Assembly (NCBI GenBank): GCA_902778285.1
Contig: CACYXC010000022.1
Coordinates: forward strand, 1 to 50,449
Length of the DNA: 50,449 nucleotides
Direction: 5' to 3'
DNA from: Oscillospiraceae bacterium
Lineage (GTDB): Bacteria > Bacillota > Clostridia > Oscillospirales > Oscillospiraceae
Shown here: piece by piece, positions 24,050 to 33,522 of the stretch
Position numbering within the stretch: position 1 is the first letter of the stretch
How the letters are laid out: each line of letters begins with the position of its first letter
Made by a program: the position numbers and the translations under genes
The notes under the pieces: model-generated
What the model saw: only the letters and a program-made list of their open reading frames with translations
Databases searched by the model: none
Told to the model about the DNA's origin: nothing

Positions 24050-27000
24050 TTATTCTTCAATCGTTTTCTGTGCGTCGGCCAGATCCAGCTCCAGAACGGT
24101 GGAGACGCCCTTGTCCTGCATCGTCACGCCGTAGAGCATGTCCGCCTCCTCCATGGTGCCGCGGCGGTGCGTGATGACCAGAAATTGGGTCTTGCCCGCC
24201 ATGCGGCGCAGATAATCGGCAAAGCGGCTGACGTTCGCCTCATCCAGCGCGGCCTCGATCTCGTCCATGACGCAGAAGGGCGTAGGACGGACCTTCAGGA
24301 TCGCAAAGTAAAGCGCGATGGCCACGAAGGCCTTCTCGCCGCCGGAGAGCAGGCTGATGTTGCTCACGGCCTTGCCGGGCGGCTGCACCTTGATCTCAAT
24401 GCCGCAGTCGAGCACATTGTCCTCATCCTCCAGCAGCAGCGAGGCTTTGCCGCCGCCGAAGAGCTCCAGAAAGGTCGTGCGGAAGCTCTCGTCGATCTCG
24501 CGGAAGCGGGTCGTGAAAAGCTCTTTCATCTCGCCGGTGATCTCGCTGATGATGCCCAGCAGCTCTTTCTTGGCCTTCTGCACATCGTCCCGCTGCTCGG
24601 CAAGGAACTGATAGCGGCTGTTGACGCGCTCGTACTCCTCGATGGCGCCGAGGTTCGGCGTGCCGAGGGCGCCGATCTGGCGGCGCAGGTCATTGATCTG
24701 CCTGCCTGCCTTCGCCATGCTCTCCACGGGCTGACGCACGGCGTTGGCGGCGCTGCGGCTGAGCTCGTAGTTCTCCCAGAGCTTGTCCAGGATCTGCTTC
24801 TCCTCCATCTCCGCGCTGAGCTTTTTCTGCTCGATGCGCGCGTTCTGCCGCTCCAGCTCGAGGATGTCGGCATTGCGGCTCTGCGCGTCTTTTTCGGCGC
24901 GGGTGCGCCTGCCCTCGAGCTCCAGCTTCTGGCTGCTGATGGCGGCGATCTCGCCGCGGATGCCGGCGGCCTTGTTCCGGATCTCCTCGAGTTCCTTTTC
25001 CTTGTCGGAAAGGCGGCTCCTGAAGCTCTCGATCTGCCGCTCCGCCGCCTCGACGGCGCTCCGGCGGGTGTCGCTGTCGCCGGTCAGGCCGTCCAGCAGC
25101 AGCTGCAGCTGGGCGATCGACGCGTTGGTCGTCTTCTTCTCCGTCTCGGCGGAGGCGGTCTCGCTGCGCAGATCGGCCTGATCCTGCAGCGCCATGTCCA
25201 GCTGATAGCGCACGGCGGAGAGGCTGTTTTTCGCGCGGTCCAGATCGGTCTGACAGTTTTTCTCTTCCTCGGCCTTCTTCACGCGCTGCTTTCTGAGCTT
25301 ATCGAGCTCGTTTGTGCGGGAGAGGATGCCGCTGTTTTTGGCGCTGCTGCCGCCGGTCATAGAGCCGCCGGCGTTGATCATCTGCCCGTCGAGGGTCACG
25401 ATGCGCAGGCGGTTGCCGTTATTTTTCGACATGCGCACCGCGTCGGCCAGCGTCTCAGCCACCACGGTACGGCCCAGCAGATCGAGAACGATCTGCTCAT
25501 ACTGTGCATTGAACTTCACCAGATCGAAGGCGAGGCCCACGAAGCCCGGATCCCGCTCCGGCGCGTTTTTCATCAGGCTTCCCCGGATCGTGTCGATCGG
25601 CAGGAAGGTGGCGCGCCCGGCGTCCATGCGCTTGAGCATCTCGATGGCGCTGCGGCCGTCGTTCTGGCTGTCCACGACGATGTTCTGCGCCGCGGCGCCG
25701 AGGGCCGTCTCGATGGCGAGGGCGCATTCCTCGTCCGCGCGCAGGAGGTTCGCGACCGGTCCGTGCACGCCGCGCAGCGTGCCGCGGCCCGCCTCGCGCA
25801 TCACGGTCTTGACCGCGCGGGAATAACCCTCGTAGTCCTTCTCCATTTCGGAGAGCATGTGGATGCGGGAGTCCATGCTCCGCCCTTCGACAGAGAGGCT
25901 GTTGAGCTTCCCGGTCAGCTGCGTGACCATGTCCTCGCGGTTTTTGAGCTTCATGCGGCAGCCGTCGAGCACGTTGTTGTTCTGCTTCGTCTTCTCGCCG
26001 AGTTCCTTCAGTATGTCCTCAAGCTGAGCGATGCGCGTCCGGCCCTCTGCGATGCTCTGCCGGATCTCCCCGACGCGGCTCTCCTGCTCGGCGATGTCGT
26101 GCAGCATGCGCGCTTTCGCTTCCTCGCTGCTTTTGACGTTTGCGCGCAGGACAGCCGCCTCGGACTCACAGGCGGAGGCCGCGGTCTCGACCGCGCTCAG
26201 CCGCTCCCGGGCCTGCTCGCTCTCGATGTCCTTCTGGTGCATACGCTCGGTGATGTTCCCGGAGGAGGCGTAGAGCGCCTCGAGCTCCGCCTTGGCCTTT
26301 TCGAGCGCAAGGCTCGCCTGCTCGAACTCGGTCTGTATGAGCGCCGACTGGGCGTGCAGTCTGTCGAGCGTGCTCATCCAGACGGAAATCTCCAGCACGC
26401 GCAGCTCGTCGCGCAGCACCAGATATCGCTTCGCCGTCTCGGACTGCTTCTTCAGCGGTCCGACCTGCAGCTCCAGCTCGTCGATCTTGTCGTTGATGCG
26501 GACAAGGTTCTCCTCGGTCTTCTCCAGCTTTCGCTCGGCCTCCTCCTTCCGGTAGCGGAAACGGGAGATGCCGGCGGCCTCCTCAAAGACCTCGCGCCGG
26601 TCGGTGCTGCGGGAGGAGACGATCTCTGCGATCCTCCCCTGCCCGATGATCGAGTAGCCGTCGCGCCCGAGGCCGGTATCCATCAGCAGACCGTGGATAT
26701 CCTTGAGGCGCACGGACTCACGGTTGATATAGTATTCGCTCTCGCCGCTGCGGTAATAGCGGCGGGTGAGCATGATCTCCGAGGCGTCGCTGTCGAAGAT
26801 GCGGGCGGAGTTGTCGATGATCAGCGAGACCTGCGCAAAACCGAGGGGGCTGCGCTTCTCGGTGCCGCCGAAGATCACGTCCTCCATCTTCGCGCCGCGC
26901 AGCGCCTTGGAGCGCTGCTCGCCCATGACCCAGAGCACGGCGTCGGAAATGTTGGACTTGCCGGAGCCGTTCGGGCCGACGATGGCGGTGATATCCTTTT

Positions 27001-27067
27001 CAAATGTCAGTCGGGTCTTGTCCGCGAAGGACTTGAAGCCCTGAATCTCCAAAGCCTTTAAGTACAA
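24050..27067 (-). CDS. smc: Chromosome segregation protein SMC (short-armed)
   Basis: The TTG at 27067 (MYLKALEIQGFKSF) is chosen, preceded by GAGGT. The 1005-aa protein has the N-terminal head with Walker A GPNGSGKSN (31-39), coiled coil, hinge (about 430-580, from GVHGPVANLL to NAGGSMTGGS), coiled coil, and the C-terminal head with signature LSGGEK (about 908-913) and Walker B FCVMDEIEAALDE. All ATPase motifs are present. Bacterial SMC is usually 1150-1200 aa; the missing length lies in both arms, not the heads or hinge. It organises and segregates the chromosome with ScpA/ScpB. It lies 39 nt downstream of the radical SAM gene. Confidence 0.95.
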   Translation of the reverse strand: MYLKALEIQGFKSFADKTRLTFEKDITAIVGPNGSGKSNISDAVLWVMGEQRSKALRGAKMEDVIFGGTEKRSPLGFAQVSLIIDNSARIFDSDASEIMLTRRYYRSGESEYYINRESVRLKDIHGLLMDTGLGRDGYSIIGQGRIAEIVSSRSTDRREVFEEAAGISRFRYRKEEAERKLEKTEENLVRINDKIDELELQVGPLKKQSETAKRYLVLRDELRVLEISVWMSTLDRLHAQSALIQTEFEQASLALEKAKAELEALYASSGNITERMHQKDIESEQARERLSAVETAASACESEAAVLRANVKSSEEAKARMLHDIAEQESRVGEIRQSIAEGRTRIAQLEDILKELGEKTKQNNNVLDGCRMKLKNREDMVTQLTGKLNSLSVEGRSMDSRIHMLSEMEKDYEGYSRAVKTVMREAGRGTLRGVHGPVANLLRADEECALAIETALGAAAQNIVVDSQNDGRSAIEMLKRMDAGRATFLPIDTIRGSLMKNAPERDPGFVGLAFDLVKFNAQYEQIVLDLLGRTVVAETLADAVRMSKNNGNRLRIVTLDGQMINAGGSMTGGSSAKNSGILSRTNELDKLRKQRVKKAEEEKNCQTDLDRAKNSLSAVRYQLDMALQDQADLRSETASAETEKKTTNASIAQLQLLLDGLTGDSDTRRSAVEAAERQIESFRSRLSDKEKELEEIRNKAAGIRGEIAAISSQKLELEGRRTRAEKDAQSRNADILELERQNARIEQKKLSAEMEEKQILDKLWENYELSRSAANAVRQPVESMAKAGRQINDLRRQIGALGTPNLGAIEEYERVNSRYQFLAEQRDDVQKAKKELLGIISEITGEMKELFTTRFREIDESFRTTFLELFGGGKASLLLEDEDNVLDCGIEIKVQPPGKAVSNISLLSGGEKAFVAIALYFAILKVRPTPFCVMDEIEAALDEANVSRFADYLRRMAGKTQFLVITHRRGTMEEADMLYGVTMQDKGVSTVLELDLADAQKTIEE

Positions 27068-27106
27068 AAGCTCTACCTCTATCAAGTAAAATGTGTCGCA
27101 GTTTCT

Positions 27107-28135
27107 CTATTTCCGCGCGCTCCCGCCCTCAGACGCGAGAACGCGGATCTCTCCGAGCGCGCAGTCCCCCGGCTTCACCCGGATCTCCTTCAGGGCGAAG
27201 GCCTCGCGGAGGGCTGTGAGATTCTCCCGGTGCTGCCCGGTCATCTGGGAGACCTGGGAGGGATGCACTTCCAGGATCACGCGGCTGCCAGGCTCGACCC
27301 GCTTGAGCAGCCGTGCCGCCTCATGGTACAGGATGCGGCTCTTGACCAGCTCGCCCAGGGCAGGATGATAGGCCCCGGCGACGGCGGCGCCGCCGGAGAG
27401 CTCCTCCGTGGGGTTGAGCCCGAGGCGGATCACGGGGATGCCCGCGCGCTCAAAAAGCGGCACGATCCTGGCGCAGATACTCACGGCGTCCTCGACGCTG
27501 TGCTCCCGGTATTCGCCGCGGCGCCAGAGCTCATAGAGCTCCGTGTCCTTCACGACCACCGTGGGATAGATGCGCACACCGTCGGGACGGCACCTGATGA
27601 TGCGCCGCGCCGTTTCCACGCAGCGGCCCGGCGTGTCGCCCGGCAGGCCGGTCATCATCTGCAGGATGAGCCGGAAGCCCGCTTCCTTGACCATTTCGGA
27701 CGCGCGCACCACGTCCGCCGCCGTATGTCCGCGGCCGGATCTGCGCAGCACCTCGTCGTCCATGGACTGGGCGCCGAGCTCCACGGTCTCCACGCCGTAC
27801 CGGCGAAGCCGTGTGAGCACAGTCTCATCGATGGCGTCGGGCCGGGTAGACAGGCGGATCGCGTCGATCCTGCCTTCGTCCAGAGCCTCCTTCGCCGCCG
27901 CGAGCAGCTCGATCTGCTGCCTTTCGGGAATGGCGGTGAAGCTGCCGCCGTAAAAGGCGAGCTCCCGCTTTTGACCGCGCGGCAGACTCTCCGCCGCCCG
28001 GATCGCATCGCGCACGTTCTCCGCCGCGGCAGGCCTCTCCTGCCCGGTGATGCGCCGCTGGTTGCAGAACACGCAGGCGTGCGGGCAGCCCAGATGCGGC
28101 ACGAAAACCGGAAGGATCGAAGCTCTCGCGCTCAT
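27107..28135 (-). CDS. Elp3-like radical SAM protein
   Basis: The 342-aa protein has the iron-sulfur cluster motif CPHACVFC near residue 18 and radical SAM features (AFYGGSFTAIP, STRPDAID, TVELGAQSMDD, MTGLPGDT). It belongs to the COG1243-like group found between rnc and smc in many clostridia. No acetyltransferase domain is present. A tRNA-modifying role is suggested by relatedness to Elp3 but is not shown. The ATG overlaps the rnc stop (ATGA). Confidence 0.88.
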   Translation of the reverse strand: MSARASILPVFVPHLGCPHACVFCNQRRITGQERPAAAENVRDAIRAAESLPRGQKRELAFYGGSFTAIPERQQIELLAAAKEALDEGRIDAIRLSTRPDAIDETVLTRLRRYGVETVELGAQSMDDEVLRRSGRGHTAADVVRASEMVKEAGFRLILQMMTGLPGDTPGRCVETARRIIRCRPDGVRIYPTVVVKDTELYELWRRGEYREHSVEDAVSICARIVPLFERAGIPVIRLGLNPTEELSGGAAVAGAYHPALGELVKSRILYHEAARLLKRVEPGSRVILEVHPSQVSQMTGQHRENLTALREAFALKEIRVKPGDCALGEIRVLASEGGSARK

Positions 28136-28809
28136 GCCTTCAGCTTGCGCAGCGCCTCGCAGGCGGCCATCTGCTCGGCCTCCTTCTTGGTGCGGCCGCT
28201 GCCCTCTCCGGCACTCTCTCCGTTGATGGTGACGCGGAAGGAGAACAGCTTGTTGTGGTCCGGCCCGCTCTCGCCGATGAGCTCATAGGCGATGTGCTGG
28301 TCGGCCTTGCGCTGTACCAGCTCCTGCAGCTCCGTCTTGTAGTCGGCCGAGCGATGTGCTGCTCCGATCTCGACGCCCTGCAGGATCTGCGTCATGATGA
28401 AGCGGCGCGGCTCCTCCAGGCCGCCGGAATCGAGATACAAAGCGGCGATGACGGACTCCACCATATCGGCCAGGATGGACGGGCGCTGCCGCCCTCCGGT
28501 GTGCTCCTCGCCCCGGCCGAGGCGCATATAGGCGCCCAGATCCAGCCGCAGCGCCGTCTGATGCAGGCTCTGCTCGCACACGAGCTCCGCCCGCAGGCGC
28601 GTCATCCGGCCCTCGGGAAGGGGCGGCTCGTGCCGGAAGAGGAACTCCGCCGTCACATAGCCGAGGATCGAATCGCCCAGAAACTCCAGGCGCTCGTAGC
28701 TCTGACAGTCGCCGTGGCGCTCGTTGGCGTAGGAGCTGTGGGTCAGCGCCGTGACGAGAAGCTCCCGGTCACGGAAGCGGTATCCGATTTTCTCTTCAAG
28801 CTTCTGCAT
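28132..28809 (-). CDS. rnc: Ribonuclease III
   Basis: The 225-aa protein has an N-terminal nuclease domain with signature ERLEFLGDSILG (39-50) and the second metal-binding segment ADMVESVIAALYLDSG. A C-terminal double-stranded RNA-binding domain covers about 155-224. It processes rRNA precursors and structured mRNAs. Its start overlaps the plsX 3' end by 14 nt, implying translational coupling. Confidence 0.96.
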   Translation of the reverse strand: MQKLEEKIGYRFRDRELLVTALTHSSYANERHGDCQSYERLEFLGDSILGYVTAEFLFRHEPPLPEGRMTRLRAELVCEQSLHQTALRLDLGAYMRLGRGEEHTGGRQRPSILADMVESVIAALYLDSGGLEEPRRFIMTQILQGVEIGAAHRSADYKTELQELVQRKADQHIAYELIGESGPDHNKLFSFRVTINGESAGEGSGRTKKEAEQMAACEALRKLKA

Positions 28810-29821
28810 GCGTCTCGTTCCTGAGCCTCATGTATTCGATGTTCCTGTTGATATCCTCGATGATGCCGGACTCCGCGAAGGCCTTTGCCTGACGGATGGC
28901 GGCGAACAGGCTCGCGGCGTTGGAAGAGCCGTGGGCCTTGATGACGGGCTTCGAGATACCCACCAGCGCCGTGCCGCCGACCTCGTTGACGTCCAGGGAT
29001 TTCTTCATGGCGGCAAGGTCCTTCTTCAGTACGGCTGCGGCCAGCTTGTTTATGGTGCTGGCATAGAAAACGCCCTTGAGCGCCTTCATCATGTATTTGA
29101 TCACGCCCTCGGTGCCCTTGAGGAGGACGTTGCCGGTAAAGCCGTCGCAGACCACTACGTCCACATCGCCCGCGAAGACGCCGGTGCCCTCCACGTTGCC
29201 GACGAAGTTGAGGCGGCCCTCCTCATGGGCCTGCCGGAGCAGCGCGAAGGTCTGGTGCTGCAGCTCGCCGCCCTTGGTATCCTCGGTGCCGACGTTGAGC
29301 AGGCCGACGCGGGGATTGGCGCAGCCCATGAGCTTTTTGGCATAAAAGCTGCCCATGAAGGCAAACTGCAGCAGGTATTCGGAGGTGCACTCCACGTTCG
29401 CGCCGCAGTCGATGAGCATGACGCCGTGCTCGCCCGCGGGGAGCACCGGGGCCATGGCCGCCCGACGGATGCCGCGGATGCGCTTGACCGTGAGTGTCGC
29501 CCCGGTCAGGAGCGCCCCGGTGGAACCGGCGGAGACCACCGCGTCCCCCTCCCCGTTTTTCAGGCGTGTCAGCGCGACGGCCATGGAGGAATCCTTCTTG
29601 CGGCGGGTGGCGGTGCTGGGGTCGTCCTCCATGGTGATGACCTCGCGCGCGTCCACCACGGGGATGTCCGTGCAGCCCTCTGCGGCGAGGCAGGCCTCGA
29701 CCTCCTCCCTGCGTCCCACGAGCTCGATCTCCACGCCCAGCTCGCGCCGGGCGCGCACCGCGCCCCTGACGATCTCCTGCGGAGCGTTGTCGCCGCCCAT
29801 GGCGTCAACGATGATCTTCAT
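28796..29821 (-). CDS. plsX: Phosphate acyltransferase PlsX
   Basis: The 341-aa protein starts MKIIVDAMGGDNAP and has the PlsX motifs SAGSTGALLTGAT, GANVECTSEYLLQFA and VCDGFTGNVLLK. It makes acyl-phosphate from acyl-ACP for phosphatidic acid synthesis at the membrane. The ATG lies within the trmFO 3' end (17-nt overlap), with AGGAG in the trmFO coding sequence. acpP, often found between plsX and rnc, is absent here. Confidence 0.96.
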   Translation of the reverse strand: MKIIVDAMGGDNAPQEIVRGAVRARRELGVEIELVGRREEVEACLAAEGCTDIPVVDAREVITMEDDPSTATRRKKDSSMAVALTRLKNGEGDAVVSAGSTGALLTGATLTVKRIRGIRRAAMAPVLPAGEHGVMLIDCGANVECTSEYLLQFAFMGSFYAKKLMGCANPRVGLLNVGTEDTKGGELQHQTFALLRQAHEEGRLNFVGNVEGTGVFAGDVDVVVCDGFTGNVLLKGTEGVIKYMMKALKGVFYASTINKLAAAVLKKDLAAMKKSLDVNEVGGTALVGISKPVIKAHGSSNAASLFAAIRQAKAFAESGIIEDINRNIEYMRLRNETHAEA

Positions 29822-31130
29822 ATCTGAATATCTCCTTTTCCTGTAAGCTCTCTATGATCTCCAGGGAACGCTTTGAAATCTCCGCGTTCTTGTTTCTCTT
29901 TCCCTTGACCCGATAGCCCAGGGGGCTGATGATGCCGAAGTTGATGTTCATCGGCTGAAACTCCCCCACGCTGCCGCCGGAGATGTAGAGGCCCAGCGCG
30001 CCGATGGCCGTCTCCTGCGGGAAATCCGCAGGCGGCAGGCCCAGCATACGGGCCGCCGTCTCGATGCCGACCAGCATGCCGGAGGCGGCGGACTCCACAT
30101 AGCCCTCCACGCCGGTCATCTGCCCGGCGAAGGAGATGCGCGGCTGCGTCCGCAGGCGGTAATAGCGGTCGAGCAGCTTCGGGCTGTTGAGATAGGTGTT
30201 GCGGTGCATGACGCCGTAGCGCACGAACTCCGCGTTTCTCAATGCCGGGATCATGGAGAAGACCCGGCGCTGCTCGCCCCAGGTCAGGTGGGTCTGGAAG
30301 CCCACCATGTTGTAGATGGTGCCGTCGGCGTTGTCGCGCCGCAGCTGCACCACGGCGTAATTCTCCCGCCCGGTGCGCGGATCCCTCAGGCCGACGGGCT
30401 TGAGCGGACCGTAGCGCAGCGTATCCACGCCGCGGCGGGCCATGACCTCCACCGGCATGCAGCCCTCGAAGACGCCCGCGTCGTCAAAGCCGTGGACCCC
30501 CGCCTCCTTCGCGGATACCAGCTCGCGCACGAAGGCCAGATATTCGTCCCTGTCCATCGGGCAGTTTACATAATCCGCCGTCCCCTTGTCGTAGCGGGAG
30601 GCGAAAAAGGCGCTCTCCATGTCCACGCTCTCAAGCGTGACGATCGGCGCGACGGCGTCGTAGAAGTGCAGATCGGAGTCGGGACACAGCGCCGCGATCT
30701 TTTCCGCGATAGCGTCCGAGGACAGCGGACCGGTGGCGACGATCACTTCCCCCTCCGGGATCTCGGTCGCCTCGGCGCGGACGATCTCGATGTTCTCCTG
30801 CGCCTCCAGCTTTTCGGTCACACAGCGGGCGAAGCCCTCACGGTCCACGGCCAGCGCGCCGCCCGCGGCGACGCGGTTTTGGTCCGCCGCCGCCATGATC
30901 AGCGAGCCCATGCGCCGCATCTCGGCCTTCAGCAGGCCGACGGCGTTGGACAGCTCGTCGCTGCGCAGGGAGTTGGAGCATACAAGCTCCGCAAAGTATT
31001 CGGATTTATGCGCCGGGGTCATTTTCTCCGGCTTCATCTCCACCAGGCGGACGGAGACGCCGCGTCTGGCAAGCTGCCAGGCGGCCTCGCTTCCCGCGAG
31101 CCCCGCGCCCAGGACGGTGACTTTTTCCAT
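29805..31130 (-). CDS. trmFO: Methylenetetrahydrofolate-tRNA-(uracil-54-C5)-methyltransferase TrmFO
   Basis: The 441-aa flavoprotein has the FAD-binding motif VLGAGLAGSEAAWQLARRG at the N-terminus and the family segments SEYFAELVCSNSLRSD and FAGQMTGVEGYVESAASG. It makes m5U54 in tRNA with methylenetetrahydrofolate as carbon donor. AAAGGA precedes the ATG. It follows topA across a repeat-containing spacer and overlaps plsX. Confidence 0.96.
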   Translation of the reverse strand: MEKVTVLGAGLAGSEAAWQLARRGVSVRLVEMKPEKMTPAHKSEYFAELVCSNSLRSDELSNAVGLLKAEMRRMGSLIMAAADQNRVAAGGALAVDREGFARCVTEKLEAQENIEIVRAEATEIPEGEVIVATGPLSSDAIAEKIAALCPDSDLHFYDAVAPIVTLESVDMESAFFASRYDKGTADYVNCPMDRDEYLAFVRELVSAKEAGVHGFDDAGVFEGCMPVEVMARRGVDTLRYGPLKPVGLRDPRTGRENYAVVQLRRDNADGTIYNMVGFQTHLTWGEQRRVFSMIPALRNAEFVRYGVMHRNTYLNSPKLLDRYYRLRTQPRISFAGQMTGVEGYVESAASGMLVGIETAARMLGLPPADFPQETAIGALGLYISGGSVGEFQPMNINFGIISPLGYRVKGKRNKNAEISKRSLEIIESLQEKEIFRYEDHR

Positions 31131-31150
31131 TGTCTATCCTTTGTCTCGGT

Positions 31151-31245
31151 GCCCCTGCAAGGGGAGCTGCCGCGCAGCGGCTGAGGAGTCAATTCACGAT
31201 ACCCCTCCGGCACCTCGTGCCACCTCCCCTTTCAGGGGAGGCATG
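31151..31245. repeat. Inverted pair of GC-hairpin repeats between topA and trmFO
   Basis: A plus-orientation unit at 31151-31190 has GCCCCTGCAAGGGGAGC followed by TGCCGCGCAGCGGC and TGAGGAGTC. It closely matches 22985-23026. An opposite-orientation unit follows at 31201-31245, with GGCACCTCGTGCC and CCTCCCCTTTCAGGGGAGG. Together they form a head-to-head pair inside an operon spacer. Confidence 0.75.
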
Positions 31246-31250
31246 CCGCC

Positions 31251-33509
31251 TCATTTTGTCTTCCTGCCTGTCGTCTTCTTTGCAGCGGACTTGGCTGTGT
31301 CCGTTTTCTTCGCCGTGCTCTTTGCAGCGGTCTTTCCCGTGCTCTTTGCGCTCTTCGCCGCTGCCTTCTTTTCAGCGGCGGCAGCCTTCTCTTCCGGCGT
31401 CTTTTTCTTGTAGCTGCGCTTTTCCTCGGGCACGAAATTCGGGCAGGCTTCGTTGATGCAGAAGCTCTTGAGCGGGCCGCGGCCGGACTTCTTGAAGAGC
31501 GTCTTCCCGCAGGCGGGGCAGAAGTCCTTGGTTGGCACGTCCCAGGTGATGAAGCCGCAGTCGGTCCCGCGCTCGCAGGCGTAGAACACATAGCCCTTCC
31601 TGGAGGTGCGCTTGAGGATCTTGCCGCCGCACTTGGGGCATTTTCCGGGCATTTCCACGACGATGGGCTTGGTGAAGGTACATTCGGGGAAGCCGGGACA
31701 GGCCAGGAAATAGCCGAACCTGCCCTTCTTGACCACCATCTGGCGGCCGCACACGTCGCAGGTTTCGTCGGAGAGCACGTCGGGCACCTTGACGCGCACG
31801 CCGTCCAGGCTCTTCTCGGCCTGCTCGTACTCCTTCTCGAAGCCCCGATAGAACTCGTCGAGCACCTTGCGCCATTCCGCCCTCCCGGATTCGATGCCGT
31901 CGAGCTCCTCCTCCATGTGATTCGTGAACTTCAGATCCACGATGTCGGCAAAGTGCTCCTTCATGAGCCCGGTCACGACCTCGCCCAGAGGCGTGGGGCG
32001 CAGATACTTGCCCTCCTTGATGACGTAATCGTGGGCCGTGATGGTGGAGATCGTCGGCGCGTAGGTGGAAGGGCGGCCGATGCCCTTCTCCTCCATGGCG
32101 CGGATCAGCGTCGCCTCCGTGTAGCGGGCGGGCGGCTGCGTGAACTGCTGGTCGGGGGTCATCTTCTCGAGCTTCAGGCCTTCGCCCTCGCTGAGCGAGG
32201 GCAGAGGATTCTTAAGCTCGTCGCTCTCCTCGTCCTTTGCCTCCTCATAGACGGCGGTGTAGCCGGGGAACTTCAGCTCGGAGTAGTTGGCGCGGAAGGT
32301 GTGCCCGGCGGAATCCACGTCCACGGACACGTTGTCATAGACGGCGTTTGCCATCTGGCTTGCAGTGAAGCGGCCCCAGATCAGGCGGTAGAGCCGGTAC
32401 TGCTCCTGTGTCAGGTCCTTGCGGACCATCTCGGGCGTCAGGTTCACGTCCGTGGGGCGGATGGCCTCGTGGGCGTCCTGCGCGCCGGCCTTGGTCTTGA
32501 AGCGTCTGGGCTTGCCGGGATAGTACGCGCTGCCGTAGCGGCCGATGATATAGTCCTTCGCGGCCGCGAGCGCGTCCTCGGACAGGCGCAGGGAGTCGGT
32601 ACGCATATAGGTGATGAGGCCGACGCTGCCCTGCCCCGCGATCTCCACGCCCTCGTAGAGCTGCTGCGCGATGGACATGGTGCGCCGCGGCGTCATGGAC
32701 AGGCGGCGGCTGGCCTCCTGCTGCAGCGTCGAGGTGATGAAGGGAGGCGCGGGCGTGCGCTGCTTTTCGCCGCGCTTGACCGACGTGACCGTAAAGGGGG
32801 CGTCCTTCGTATCCTCTAAGATCGCGTCCACATCCGCGCGGAACTTGAGCTCGCGCTTTTTCTCGCCCTCCCCGTAGTAGCGGGCGGTGAAGCTGCCGCC
32901 GTCGGCGCGCGAGAGCAGGGCGTCGAGCAGCCAGTATTCCTCGCTGACGAAGGCCTTGATCTCCTCCTCGCGGTCCACCACCATGCGCGTCGCGACCGAC
33001 TGTACGCGCCCGGCGGACAGGCCCGTCCTGACCTTGCGCCACAGGAGCGGGGAGAGCTTGTAGCCGACGATGCGGTCCAGGATGCGGCGCGCCTGCTGGG
33101 CGTCCACCAGATCCTGATCGATGCCGCGCGGGTGCTGGATGCTGTCGGTGACGACCTTGCGGGTGATCTCGTTGAAGGTCACGCGCCGGGCCTTGTCCTC
33201 CGGCAGGTCCAGAAGCTCCTTGAGATGCCAGGAGATGGCCTCGCCCTCGCGGTCAGGGTCCGTCGCGAGGTAGACGGTGTTCGCGCTTTTGGCGTCCTTT
33301 TTGAGCTGAGTGATGAGCTCCGTTTTGTCCCGCACGGGGATGTACTGCGGCTCGAAGCCGTTTTCTATATCTACGCCCATCTTGCTCTTCGGGAGGTCCC
33401 GCAGATGCCCCATGGACGCCGTTACCTTGTAATTGCCTCCGAGATACTTTTCGATCGTCTTCGCCTTGGCGGGGGATTCCACGATCACAAGATCCTTCGC
33501 TTTTGCCAT
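31251..33509 (-). CDS. topA: DNA topoisomerase I
   Basis: The ATG at 33509 (MAKAKDLVIVESP) is chosen, with AGGAG 5 nt upstream. The 752-aa type IA enzyme relaxes negative supercoils. The TOPRIM domain has E11 and DPDREGE (84-90), and the catalytic Tyr is about 301 in GLITYMRTDS. Three C4 zinc ribbons follow (CDVC...C, CPKCGG...C, CPACGK...C), then a Lys/Ala-rich tail of about 50 residues (AAKSAKSTGKTAAKST type) that probably binds DNA non-specifically. It lies 13 nt downstream of dprA. Confidence 0.96.
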   Translation of the reverse strand: MAKAKDLVIVESPAKAKTIEKYLGGNYKVTASMGHLRDLPKSKMGVDIENGFEPQYIPVRDKTELITQLKKDAKSANTVYLATDPDREGEAISWHLKELLDLPEDKARRVTFNEITRKVVTDSIQHPRGIDQDLVDAQQARRILDRIVGYKLSPLLWRKVRTGLSAGRVQSVATRMVVDREEEIKAFVSEEYWLLDALLSRADGGSFTARYYGEGEKKRELKFRADVDAILEDTKDAPFTVTSVKRGEKQRTPAPPFITSTLQQEASRRLSMTPRRTMSIAQQLYEGVEIAGQGSVGLITYMRTDSLRLSEDALAAAKDYIIGRYGSAYYPGKPRRFKTKAGAQDAHEAIRPTDVNLTPEMVRKDLTQEQYRLYRLIWGRFTASQMANAVYDNVSVDVDSAGHTFRANYSELKFPGYTAVYEEAKDEESDELKNPLPSLSEGEGLKLEKMTPDQQFTQPPARYTEATLIRAMEEKGIGRPSTYAPTISTITAHDYVIKEGKYLRPTPLGEVVTGLMKEHFADIVDLKFTNHMEEELDGIESGRAEWRKVLDEFYRGFEKEYEQAEKSLDGVRVKVPDVLSDETCDVCGRQMVVKKGRFGYFLACPGFPECTFTKPIVVEMPGKCPKCGGKILKRTSRKGYVFYACERGTDCGFITWDVPTKDFCPACGKTLFKKSGRGPLKSFCINEACPNFVPEEKRSYKKKTPEEKAAAAEKKAAAKSAKSTGKTAAKSTAKKTDTAKSAAKKTTGRKTK

Positions 33510-33522
33510 AATGACTCCTACC

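Noticed and set aside
23036-27061. A 1341-codon open frame on the plus strand, and similar long plus-strand frames at 45720-48689, 18405-20669, 8358-10940 and 39264-40508
   Set aside because: They are antisense shadows of ftsY/smc, rpoC, leuS, the M23/ftsX genes and atpA. High GC at third positions removes stop codons from the opposite strand. The translations are compositionally odd and match no family.
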